Of a DNA stretch of 64,000 nt, positions 9,581 through 19,100 are shown piece by piece. The stretch comes from a virus. The stretch is from positions 57,242 to 121,241 of the IMG/VR virus record IMGVR_UViG_3300036398_003678. One strand, written 5' to 3'. Position numbers and translations under genes: made by a program. The notes below the pieces were generated by a model. That model worked only from the letters and a program-made list of their open reading frames with translations, made no database searches and was not told where the DNA came from. Within the stretch, counting starts at the first letter, position 1. Each line of letters starts with the position of its first letter.

Positions 9581-11146
9581 TTATATATTAGTTGGCGTAG
9601 GTGTTGGGGTCGGGGTGGGCGTAGGAGTCGGAAAACACGTATCGCAATCAAAAAACAAGATTGTATCTGTTTTTATATTATCTAATAAATCTGTTACCTC
9701 TAGCTTCAAGCTAATTTTCTTAAGAGACCCACTATAACTAAATACTGTATTAATATTTTGAATATTATTACCAGCTATTATCGTTCCGCTTTTAGGCGAT
9801 ATATTAGCAAAATAATCATCAGGAGTAGAAAATAGATAAGAATATGATCTACCAATTTTAGCATTTTTAATCGAAGCAACCACACTCTTATACTGACCAC
9901 AACTCTTCATAAGTTCTTTGGAATCCGTAACAAATTCAACGTCTGGCGCAGATGGTCTGCCGCACTCTACCGTAAGAATATCTTCACCATAATTGAAGCC
10001 CACATACGGCACATTAGTAGCATCAGCGGGCATTTCATACGACCCCTTCTCCGTCTCAACACTATTGGGATCAATAGAGGTATTATATAACCAGTTGCAA
10101 TATCTTGCTCCATCTAACCAGCTCACAAAATTCACTGGCTTATTTTCCATATTGGGCTTACAAGTATAGCTAAATGTTTGATTAGTATTCGATGATCTAG
10201 TAATGCCGCCTCTAGGGTCTGTGGTCATTTTACTATTGTATAAGCCATATCTATCAGATTTCGCAGCGACGGAATTTAAAAATACCATATATTCATTATT
10301 AGTTACCGGATGCTTTTTCATATAAAAAGAATGCGGAACAGAGCCTATCCCATTATCATCCGCATCGTTCATGCCTAGAAAAGATCCTGATACCATGGAA
10401 AAAGTAGATGTATCAATACTAAGGGTTTGATTAACCTCGGCAGCAATACGAAGTCCTAAAGAACTAGACTCAAAAACCGGTTTGTTTTCAACTATTTGTC
10501 CAAGTTCAGAGATCGGACTATTCCAAGAACCACCAGTATATGGTTTAAGAGAGGTCGATATATCATCAAGCCATTCATTAATATTTCCATTTTGATCATA
10601 GGTACCATAATAACTCGGCCCGCCATTGGTACCAACGGTAGTCAAATTGCCGTCTTGACCATTCCAATCGGCTGTATTTCCAAAATTCGCAAAATTGCCC
10701 GATGCCCCAGCAGAACCGTCGCCAGAAGTATTACTGGTTACTGCAACAGGATTATTATTGCTCATAGTTGCGTATTGAGAATATTCTTCTGTATCTGCAT
10801 TATAATAAGCGCTCTTATACCATTCATTGCGATTAGGCAGCCAATACTTTGCGTCTTTTCTATAATCAAGGTCCGTAATTTTGAATTTAATAATATAAGA
10901 TCTAGACCCCTCTAAAGAAAATCCTATTGGTATATTCATAGGCTGATTTAGAGACTGTGTCATAACATAGAAATTGTTTTGAGCAAAAACAATAGAGCCT
11001 CTAGATATAGAAGATAGTTCGCAATAATATTTATGTCCGGGTATCATACCCGATACGGTAACTATGCTAGATACTCCGGTAGAACAACATCCTTCGTTAT
11101 TCACTAAAATATTTTTTTCTGCAAATTTTACAATTAAATTACTCAT
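9581..11146 (-). CDS. Tail protein with a circularly permuted SUMF1/FGE-like (C-type lectin fold) domain inserted in an Ig-like module
   Basis: The product is 521 residues from the ATG at 11146, which shares its A with the upstream stop (TAATG). Residues 1-94 are the Ig-like module (CCSTG, PGHKYYCEL, KFKITDL), whose last strand (GEDILTVECG) appears only at residues 387-396. Between them lie two halves of a SUMF1/formylglycine-generating-enzyme-like domain in swapped order. The usual C-terminal half comes first: YWLPNRNEWYKSAYY at 101-115, YYGTYDQNGNINEWLDD at 179-195, GGSW at 205-208 and SLGLRIA at 229-235. The usual N-terminal half follows: SGSFLGMN, HPVTNNEYMVFLNSV, YGLYNSKM, RGGITRS and NKPVNFVSWLDGARYCNWL at 335-353. 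A second Ig-like module (401-505) and a Thr-Pro tail finish the protein. The domain probably serves binding; catalysis is not indicated. Confidence 0.8.
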   Translation of the reverse strand: MSNLIVKFAEKNILVNNEGCCSTGVSSIVTVSGMIPGHKYYCELSSISRGSIVFAQNNFYVMTQSLNQPMNIPIGFSLEGSRSYIIKFKITDLDYRKDAKYWLPNRNEWYKSAYYNADTEEYSQYATMSNNNPVAVTSNTSGDGSAGASGNFANFGNTADWNGQDGNLTTVGTNGGPSYYGTYDQNGNINEWLDDISTSLKPYTGGSWNSPISELGQIVENKPVFESSSLGLRIAAEVNQTLSIDTSTFSMVSGSFLGMNDADDNGIGSVPHSFYMKKHPVTNNEYMVFLNSVAAKSDRYGLYNSKMTTDPRGGITRSSNTNQTFSYTCKPNMENKPVNFVSWLDGARYCNWLYNTSIDPNSVETEKGSYEMPADATNVPYVGFNYGEDILTVECGRPSAPDVEFVTDSKELMKSCGQYKSVVASIKNAKIGRSYSYLFSTPDDYFANISPKSGTIIAGNNIQNINTVFSYSGSLKKISLKLEVTDLLDNIKTDTILFFDCDTCFPTPTPTPTPTPTPTNI

Positions 11147-11961
11147 TATTCGCACCCATAGCATTGAATTAGTAATATATCTTCATCTAGTATTATATCA
11201 GGATATTTAGCATCAAATACTCTAACCTGTAAACTAACCATATTGCCTTTGGATGGATTAACGGTCACTACGGTATTTATGTTTTGTTCGGAGAAGCCTG
11301 CGGTCACAAAGCCGGTAGCCGGTGACAATAGTGGCGCCGCATCGCTAGTAAGACAAACAAAGTCGTATTTATATGTAGTTCCGATACGGGCATTTGATAT
11401 GGTGCAAATAATGTTGAGTTGTTCTCTGCACCTATTGGGAGGATTTACCATCATGACCGGACCAGCATCAAAGTTTACACGAGGCATAGATGCAGTGACA
11501 GGCCTAGCGGTTGGGGTTGGTGTAGGTACCGCTGGAATAGAAGCACAGCTAGCGGCTACCATATCAGAGGCAGCTATACCAGTATCTGTCTGATTAATGG
11601 TTGCTTTTAAAATATAATTATACTGTGGATCTACGTTAGCTACCGTGGTAAATTTTTGCGTTGGTGTCGAAGCAAAGATCGTTATAGCTGCCGGGTCAAA
11701 CACCTGTCGAGTAGATGACGGGTTCAATAATTCAAATAATATAGTATATTGTCTACCCGGTATTAAGTTAGAAGCCTCCGCTACAACGATAAAGGAGCCC
11801 TTAAGACATTGGGCATTTGGCAAAGTAATAGTTTTAGAATTTCCCTCTATACCATAATGAGAAAAATCAAACTTAACAGACAGCGAAGGTGAGGTATTTA
11901 CTGTTTCTGGCATCGGGGGCTCTTGTTGTGTGCTGGGGAATTTAATAAATAAATTAGCCAT
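11146..11961 (-). CDS. Distal-tail protein with two Ig-like modules joined by a short Thr-Pro linker
   Basis: The product is 271 residues; AGGAA lies 4-5 bases from the ATG at 11961. An N-terminal about 30-residue strand region leads to an Ig-like module (LIPGRQYTILF, MVAASCAS), then a short linker (PTPTPTARP). A second Ig-like module follows (PRVNFDAG, NRCREQLN, IGTTYKYDF, SPATGF), ending at IQCYGCE. The 88-base gap upstream contains a 7-bp AT-rich dyad (AAACTAT/ATAGTTT on the minus strand), possibly a weak terminator of the preceding gene. The function is inferred to be structural. Confidence 0.6.
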   Translation of the reverse strand: MANLFIKFPSTQQEPPMPETVNTSPSLSVKFDFSHYGIEGNSKTITLPNAQCLKGSFIVVAEASNLIPGRQYTILFELLNPSSTRQVFDPAAITIFASTPTQKFTTVANVDPQYNYILKATINQTDTGIAASDMVAASCASIPAVPTPTPTARPVTASMPRVNFDAGPVMMVNPPNRCREQLNIICTISNARIGTTYKYDFVCLTSDAAPLLSPATGFVTAGFSEQNINTVVTVNPSKGNMVSLQVRVFDAKYPDIILDEDILLIQCYGCE

Positions 11962-12049
11962 ATATTCCTAAAATCATTATAAATATACCAAAATCTCCTT
12001 CAAAATAAAAGATTCTAAACTATTATACACAATATAGTTTCTTTTTGAA

Positions 12050-13273
12050 TTAACTTTGACAAGCAATTGTTGTCAAACTTTGTGCTGTGCTTGTGCTATC
12101 TGAAACACTACAACTAACTACAAAAGAGCCTATTTTTTCTAGTGTATAAACGTAAGTAAAAATTTTATTATTGTTATTGGACATTGCAAATTGGCCGGTT
12201 CTTGGCTCAATAAAAATATTATTAATATTGTTATTATTACCAATAGATTCTACATTAAAGCTATAGTTATAAACGGTATTTGGTACACCAGAGACATTAG
12301 CGGATATTAATATACCGGTATCGCACTTACCTGAAAAATTAATTTGATCAAAAGTAACCGCAAAACTAGGCCTAGTATATAAAGGAGTCATTGTCGGAGT
12401 GAGTGTTGGCGTAGGGGTGGTCGTTGGTGTTGGTTCTGGTGTTTGTGAAATAGTAGGGGTGACCGATGACGTAGGCGTCTGGGTGGGCGTAACGGTATTA
12501 GTAGCAGTAATACTAGGGGTGATAGTTTGGGTGGGAGTTAAGGATATAGTTGGAGTAACTGTTGGGGTTGGAGTACTTGTAAGACCAGGCGTAGGTGGAG
12601 GGGTGTGAGTGGTGGTGTTAGATGGGGTAATCGAAGGAGTAACTGTAACCGAAGCAGTAGGAGTATTTGTCGGAGTATTGGTTGGAGTTACTGTGCTCGA
12701 TGGGGTAAATGAAGGAGTTATAGACACAGTAGGAGTATTTGTTCTGGTAGGAGTAGGCGTCCTAGTTGGTGTTTTGGATGGTGTTATCGATATTGTCGGC
12801 GTCACTGTTGGCGTCACAGACGGCGAGTTGGTGACTGTTGGGGTGATCGTGGTTGTTGGGGTTGGTGTGGTAGTGTTGGTTGGGGTAGGGGTGGGAGTAC
12901 GGGTTGGAACAGCGGTGTCCAACGGCTTACCCGCATCGCTGCATAAATTACCACATGAAATATGTATGTAATCTCTATATACTTCGCCACTAGAAGCAAT
13001 ATCTACAACGCTCAACCCTATAACGGATGAAGAAGAATTATCTACGGTATAAGCAGTATTAGAGGATACATATACCACAGCGTCTATTGTGTTAGAAGCT
13101 GGTCTAATTTGATATCCTGTTGGATTAATAATAATATCTGACTGCTGAGGGATGCAACTATCTTTCCAAAAGCTTAATCTATAATCATTACTTATATCTA
13201 CTGGTATTCCACTAAAGGTGATAGCTACGCCACTAGAACATAGGTTTTGCGAAATCTGTCTTTTTTGAATCAT
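12050..13273 (-). CDS. Tail protein: two Ig-like ends joined by a very long Thr-Pro mucin-like linker
   Basis: The product is 407 residues. An N-terminal module (residues about 1-115, ending [10 protein letters not shown]) and a C-terminal Ig-like module (about 300-407; [32 protein letters not shown]) are separated by about 180 residues consisting almost only of Thr, Pro, Ser, Val and Ile. This is the longest mucin-like tract in the window. Such tracts are extended and in many organisms O-glycosylated; whether that happens here is unknown. It would act as a spacer holding the terminal module away from the tail. Confidence 0.65.
   Translation of the reverse strand: MIQKRQISQNLCSSGVAITFSGIPVDISNDYRLSFWKDSCIPQQSDIIINPTGYQIRPASNTIDAVVYVSSNTAYTVDNSSSSVIGLSVVDIASSGEVYRDYIHISCGNLCSDAGKPLDTAVPTRTPTPTPTNTTTPTPTTTITPTVTNSPSVTPTVTPTISITPSKTPTRTPTPTRTNTPTVSITPSFTPSSTVTPTNTPTNTPTASVTVTPSITPSNTTTHTPPPTPGLTSTPTPTVTPTISLTPTQTITPSITATNTVTPTQTPTSSVTPTISQTPEPTPTTTPTPTLTPTMTPLYTRPSFAVTFDQINFSGKCDTGILISANVSGVPNTVYNYSFNVESIGNNNNINNIFIEPRTGQFAMSNNNNKIFTYVYTLEKIGSFVVSCSVSDSTSTAQSLTTIACQS
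12390..12915 (-). repeat. Longest Thr-Pro coding repeat tract, with a G-quadruplex motif on the plus strand
   Basis: About 525 bases of degenerate 6- and 12-base-like repeats encode the mucin-like linker of the enclosing gene. The plus strand is G-rich throughout. At 12882-12903 there are four G-tracts of three or more (loops TA, T and AGTAC), fitting the standard G-quadruplex pattern on the template strand. Confidence 0.85.
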
Positions 13274-13282
13274 GTTTTATCC

Positions 13283-13801
13283 TTATGTTGCGGCACAGTT
13301 CTTGCAACAAATGGCCACTATAGCTTCGCTTTGTAAATTGTTGTTATTGTCTAAAACACTAAACTTTATTAAAGCATTAGGCTGATTAGTGTTGATGTTA
13401 ATAGAAATAGGAACTTGTCTAGTGGATCTACCAAGCGGAGTGATGTCCCCAGAACTCTGAGAAAATATGACAGTAGAATTACTGGTTAAATCTTGTACAC
13501 TATATTTGTATATTGAGCTAGCCATGAGGTTATTAATAGTAGCCACTAATACCGAACCATTGCAGCAAAAATTAGTGACATCAGCAAAAGATATAACCGG
13601 TAGCATATTGCTACAAGACCCATCTCCAGAAGAAGATAGTGGTACAGAAATAAACTTGACTATACTTTCATTGCCTTCTGAATCTCTTTTCTTTGTATAG
13701 AGAGTACCGGTCTGCACATTTAGTACTAGTTCTCCCACGTCAACCTGATCTAAGGCTGGGGCCAGGGTTGTAGAAATATCTCTTTTAAATTTAAAGCTCA
13801 T
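13283..13801 (-). CDS. Small tail protein: fiber-type N-terminus plus one Ig-like module
   Basis: The product is 172 residues; its ATG overlaps the upstream stop (ATGA). The first about 50 residues (FKFKRDISTTLAPALDQ, DVGELVLNVQTGTLYTKK) match the short N-terminal motif common in phage fiber proteins, in which a peptide is said to own a property listed as data. The rest is a single Ig-like module (LPVISFADV, FCCNG, SIYKYSV, SSGDITP, AICCKNC). It is the simplest member of the Ig-like family and sits directly after the large fiber-like protein that follows the tape measure. Confidence 0.65.
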   Translation of the reverse strand: MSFKFKRDISTTLAPALDQVDVGELVLNVQTGTLYTKKRDSEGNESIVKFISVPLSSSGDGSCSNMLPVISFADVTNFCCNGSVLVATINNLMASSIYKYSVQDLTSNSTVIFSQSSGDITPLGRSTRQVPISININTNQPNALIKFSVLDNNNNLQSEAIVAICCKNCAAT

Positions 13802-16152
13802 AGACTTACTCCGCTAAATACAATTACGCCGCCGTCTAGATCACTAATAGTATTTGTAGACTGCCATTGCGCAATATTACCAGATGTAGAAGTTAAAATA
13901 TATCCAGAAGGCACTGGTGTTTGACCTATACTAATACTGTCTGTATAAATATAGCCACTAACGCTTAAAGATGCATATCTATTTAAATTACCGGACTGTT
14001 GAACAATCTTAGGTGACGATCCATTAATAACAGTGGCGGAGACGGCCTCTAATCTATTGGACGGCTTAGCATTTACATAAATTGCTGGAGCAACTGATTC
14101 GCCATTAATCTGAAAGTCTATAGAATGCTTATTTTGATTAAAAATAGTATTGGTAAGAGGTCTGCAACTAATTGTTGTCTGAGGCGAAATAGCTGGTGCT
14201 CCGGAATTTTCTACACTAAGATTTAAATATCCTCCTTTATTTATGGAGAAAATATTACCCGTTCCAGAGATCGGTAGAATCTGATTCAATACGATATTTG
14301 TATAGCCATTACTTTCTGTAATGCTATTAATTGTTCTAAAATAATTATTGGTATTAACACTAATTTTTACCGTATCTCCAACACTAAACTCATTGCTTAA
14401 ACCGATAGCACTAATAGCTAAAACGTCTCCCCCGTTTTGTATAAAGCAAGATCTTATAGGATATTTTTCCCAAGATATATCTAAGCCCGACCATATAAAA
14501 TTATCTGCGCTTGGTTTTGACCATGCTATTCCAGATCCAGTATGCGTTAAAACAGAGCCTTGATCGGATGTGTTATTTGTATCCTTTGCTAATATCGTGT
14601 CTGCTCCTATATTCCAATTACCAATAAGAGTAGAGCTAGAAAAATCTATGTAAGATCCAGACGACTGAGAAAGTGCTGGAGCATTAATCCTGGGAGCAGT
14701 AATATTACCGCTAAAAATAGCGCCAGATAAGGACGCTTTAGTTCCAATCGAAGCTAGATCCGACTTGGTATATCCTGCGCTCTCTAAAATACCAGATTGT
14801 CCTACGCTCAGTATACTACCACTAATAGACAATGGCAATAAATGTAAAGAATCCGAAACGACTATTTTATCAGCAATCACACCGCTTGTAGATATTTGTA
14901 ATTGTCTGTTTTTATTTCTAATAGCAACCGAATCTGAATTAACGGTTAAGCTATCTAATGAGGAACCGCCATTATTTATTGATACAACAAGTTCTCCACT
15001 AGGACTAGAGGCTTGAGAAGAAATGGCTCTTGTGCGAATTTGAGAATAGTCTATCTCTGATCCAACAGAATTTTTGCCTGCTAGATGTATGCTACCAACT
15101 AATGACCCACTATCAAGAGTGGTAGAGGGCTTATGATAAAGTACAAGTTTAGGAGTGGAGCAGGAACTCCTATTCTCCAATCTTATGTTACTATCGCATC
15201 CCTGTCCAACGATGTGTAGTAATGTGGCGGGCTTTGCTCCCGACGGCAAATTTAAACCTATCTTTCCAGAAGCATCAAAAATACAATTTCTATTACCACT
15301 ACCATTAATAATAAAGTCTGTATTCTTGGATGTTTTATTAAAAATGGTTGTACCAGATCCTGATATGACTGTATCGGCGGATTGTTCCGATCCCGTACCG
15401 CCAAATAGCAGGCTATTAGAAGCGTTGCTATAATATATATTTGAGCCACCAAAAGAGGTAGAATTAACTTTGTATTGAATAGAGCCATTTGGTCCTTGTG
15501 GAGTACCCATCAAATCCGGATCTATATTTAGATTAACCTCATTTTTTAGTTCTATCCAGCCAGAACCATTCGATACCAAAGAGGTGTAGGCATTATCATA
15601 ATCTATAGTTAAAGAAGCTGAACCATCTATTAAATCTCCACTAGAAGCAATAATATGTAAATCCTTATTATTTCTATTATATGCTTTAAAATCTAGTATA
15701 AGACCGCGATTACCGGATGCTACGGGCAGAGTACCAGAAGCATGATTGGTAGATAGATCTACAACGTATGTAGACCTTACGTCTCCAATATTGAACACGC
15801 CCGTACTGGTAATTAAATTATTATACCCAAGATCCACAGAATACTGATTAGGATATACGAAAAACGTTTTTGTCCCACCGAAACTAAAAAATACTAACTC
15901 ATCATTGTTAGACGAACCAGAAACCTCTTCTCTTTCCACTATAGTGGTAGATATTACTTTGCCTATACCGGCTTCCCATTCTGTTGCACCAGTGGATAAA
16001 AGATTTTTGGCAAAATATGGTATAAAATGACCTATTAAAGAAGCGTCGAGACCAACAAACGTCGGCTCTGGTGCCTGTAAAATAAATCTTCCATTGACTA
16101 TTTCGAAAGATGCGCCAACATTATCTGGAATTTTAATATATGAATTTATCAT
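13798..16152 (-). CDS. Large beta-rich tail/fiber protein directly after the tape measure
   Basis: The product is 784 residues; its ATG overlaps the tape-measure stop by four bases. The sequence is rich in Ser, Gly, Asn and Ile with many short beta-strand-like repeats. Segments such as FDASGKIGLNLPSGAKPATLLH, here described by its key residues Gly-Lys-Ile-Gly and Leu-His, resemble phage fiber shaft motifs, and GTLPVASGNRGLILDFKAY resembles head-binding fiber regions. LTSTSGNIAQWQS near the C-terminus is also typical of fiber ends. Genes right after the tape measure usually encode distal tail or tail-tip proteins, so that role is likely. It lacks the Cys-rich Ig modules of the genes that follow. 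Confidence 0.6.
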   Translation of the reverse strand: MINSYIKIPDNVGASFEIVNGRFILQAPEPTFVGLDASLIGHFIPYFAKNLLSTGATEWEAGIGKVISTTIVEREEVSGSSNNDELVFFSFGGTKTFFVYPNQYSVDLGYNNLITSTGVFNIGDVRSTYVVDLSTNHASGTLPVASGNRGLILDFKAYNRNNKDLHIIASSGDLIDGSASLTIDYDNAYTSLVSNGSGWIELKNEVNLNIDPDLMGTPQGPNGSIQYKVNSTSFGGSNIYYSNASNSLLFGGTGSEQSADTVISGSGTTIFNKTSKNTDFIINGSGNRNCIFDASGKIGLNLPSGAKPATLLHIVGQGCDSNIRLENRSSCSTPKLVLYHKPSTTLDSGSLVGSIHLAGKNSVGSEIDYSQIRTRAISSQASSPSGELVVSINNGGSSLDSLTVNSDSVAIRNKNRQLQISTSGVIADKIVVSDSLHLLPLSISGSILSVGQSGILESAGYTKSDLASIGTKASLSGAIFSGNITAPRINAPALSQSSGSYIDFSSSTLIGNWNIGADTILAKDTNNTSDQGSVLTHTGSGIAWSKPSADNFIWSGLDISWEKYPIRSCFIQNGGDVLAISAIGLSNEFSVGDTVKISVNTNNYFRTINSITESNGYTNIVLNQILPISGTGNIFSINKGGYLNLSVENSGAPAISPQTTISCRPLTNTIFNQNKHSIDFQINGESVAPAIYVNAKPSNRLEAVSATVINGSSPKIVQQSGNLNRYASLSVSGYIYTDSISIGQTPVPSGYILTSTSGNIAQWQSTNTISDLDGGVIVFSGVSL

Positions 16153-19100
16153 ACTGATGAACTACCTTTAAGTATTTGATTAGATTGTTCCCCAAGAGCA
16201 TTCTCTGTAGTAACATTAAGCCTACTGACGGCAGTATTGATCGAAGAAACAACATATTCTTTCATTCCTTCGCTCATTCCCTTTAGTGCCTCTCCGCCAT
16301 TTATTATAACCTCTACTTTATGTTGTGCTGTAATTTGAATATTTTCTGGAATAGCCAAACCACTGATAGTATTAGCCACATTCTGTAATCTAATTGTAAA
16401 ATTATCAATAGCCTTTTGACTCTTATCATCTAAATTAATATTTAGTAATGCTGCATTTTGAGCAAAAGCGCGATTAAAATTTTCCAAAGCACTTACAGCC
16501 GATGGGGCCAAGCCCAGCTGTAAATTAGATACACCTACAGTCTTATTTGTAGACGATACATTTGGGATATTAGAGTGATATTGAGGTATAATAATACCCC
16601 CTTGATTAAGATAATTAACCATTCCACCAGTAGAATATTGGCCACTATTAATAGCTTTTAAGACAGGTAGATGTTTTTGAGTGGCCGCTCTATTGACCAC
16701 AAATTCTCCGGGGGTCAACATGGCTGGAACGGTATCGGTGCCTCTGGGCTGATAATCAACTAGAGTGCCTGTTTGAGCATAGATTATGCCCCCTCTGGCT
16801 TTCTTCTGCGGCTTTTTGACTTCCTCTGCTAAGGCTTTTCTCTTTGCTTGGAGCTGTAACGCCATATTATAATCTGGTAATTTTCCAAATGCTCCATTCG
16901 TTAATAGCTGTAAAGCAGAATTGGCGTCGGGGTATAGGCTATCAAAACCACGTCTCCATTTATCATTGCCGGCTTGACCATCACCATTCACAAAAGGATC
17001 CAAAAAAGTATTGTAGAAAGATCGAACCTTCTTGATAGTATCAATAACGCCCTGGTTAACCTTTTGATTAGCAAGCTCTTTCTCTAAAATACCAAAGAGA
17101 TTATTTCTTGTTTCCGTAGGAAACATAGAGTATGGATTCAGTATCTTTTTACCCAAATCTAATATGGTTTTGGGAGAAGTTCTATCAGATTGTTTATTCC
17201 AAGTTGTTTTCTCTAGTCCAGTAGCCTCAAAAATCGATTGGTTTTTATCCCCAAAAGCCCCCTCGATTGCCTTTTGATTGTCTTTATTTATTTCTTTATC
17301 CAAGATATCTGCCCCCAGACCCTGGGACATCATTCCTTGCTTAGCTAAAAACTTTGCGTATTGATTAACTTTGTCTGGTATTGTAGCGTCTGGTTTACCG
17401 TCAAAGCTAACGCCTAGCATCGAAGACAATCCTTGAGAATCTCCTGCTCCTAGTTTTAAAAATGTTTGTGCGGCAGCTCCTATTGCTCCCCAAACATTAT
17501 ACAACGCCTCTGGCGGAGTCCTCCCTTTCATTTTTTCCATAACAGCTTGTCCAAAAAACTTTTGCCCACCAAATAAAAGATTACCGTATGGCAATATGTC
17601 TGTCGCTTTTGTTAAGGGCATCAGCTTCATATTGTATGCCGATAAAACGCCGCTTATAGGAGCTAGTACTTTCTGTATAATGCCCCTAGCTATACCCAAC
17701 GGATTTTCTATATTTGCTTGTTTTATACCAGCATCAGTGCGTTTATCAGTAGTTTCAGCTGCCACAGCTCCTGCTATTAGTTCTTTTTTATTAAATAATC
17801 CTTTAATTTCATTAATGTAATTAGTAGCATTAAAGTTACCGCCAAGAACAGCTGTCTTTGGCATATAAGCATTATTTTTTGTGTCTTCGGAATAATCTAG
17901 CGCACCAAGATCAGTGCTATTTATTTTTTGCACAGTGGCGTAAGGCACTGGCGGCAAATTATCTGTATTGAGACCTCCTGTCACTGCATTAATTATTGGT
18001 TGAATACGCCCTTTTAAGGTTTCGATACTATCCGCATATATCGATCTACCAATTAAATTAACAGGGTCTAAATCTTTGAATGGGTTTAGCGGCTGTTCTT
18101 TGCTGTTGGCATCTAAATCAGCAACAACATATTTAATGGCTCCTAATGACTGATCTAATGTTTTATTGGTGCCAAATCCTCCTTGAATAGTTTTGTAGTT
18201 AAATTTCATGAACTCATCTTCGACGGAACCTGATGTAACTTTTATATTAGATGTATTATTTTTTTGATATTCTCCCTTTAGGTTATTGATAGCATCTACA
18301 TGATTAAATCCAGCAGCTATCCACGGTAGTGATTTTTGCGCTGGATTTATAGGTATAAAATTACTACTGTTTTCAGCATAGCTATTGGTGGGCGGCGCAG
18401 GCTGATAATTTTTAAAAGAATTAGCTAAATTATTCCATTTATCGGCCGTTAAATTAAATAATGTTATTGGTGGTTTAACATTGTCTTTACCCTTAATTTC
18501 TGTCTCATCGAATTGAGCCGAAAATATTGCACCAGATAATAGCTGTTGTAATTTGTTAATATATGTTTTATTCTTTAAGGAAGAATCGGTTTCTTTCAAT
18601 GGTTCAGAAATCGAACCGTCTGCCTCGATCTCTGGAATCTTAGTTTGAGACAAAGCATCAAATACTCTTGATAATGACTGGATATTGTTTTGCATTATCG
18701 GACCAGTAGCCTTAGCCATACCGTCATAATTAGTGACGTATTTAGATAATGCCATGCCTATAGACGGATCAACAGTATCATGCTTCATATTGGATAACCC
18801 GGCAACCACCTTCATGTCCGGAGAAATGATAGTAGTGGCTGTTGATCTATTTGTAAAACCATAAGGGTTTCCAGCATTAGTATTTTGACCAGAAGACCCT
18901 TCTCCTTCTAGATCTGCTACTGAGTATAGGCCATAAAGACCGTTAGTGGTTTTTGTTAGACCGCTCAGTGTTACTAGTGGCACACTAGACAATCCTCTAT
19001 TGACATATTTACCCACTTCAATAGTTGGCTCTATTTTAGGTCTATTATCCGCGTCTACTTTTGTGGCTATTTTTTTTGAACCTGTGTCAATAGACCCCAT

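Noticed and set aside
9581-11146. Diversity-generating retroelement target with the SUMF1-like domain as variable region
   Set aside because: No reverse transcriptase or template repeat was seen in the window; only the fold type is suggestive.
12609-12971. Plus-strand Gly-Val-rich open frame
   Set aside because: Mirror of the longest Thr-Pro tract; an artefact of low-complexity DNA.
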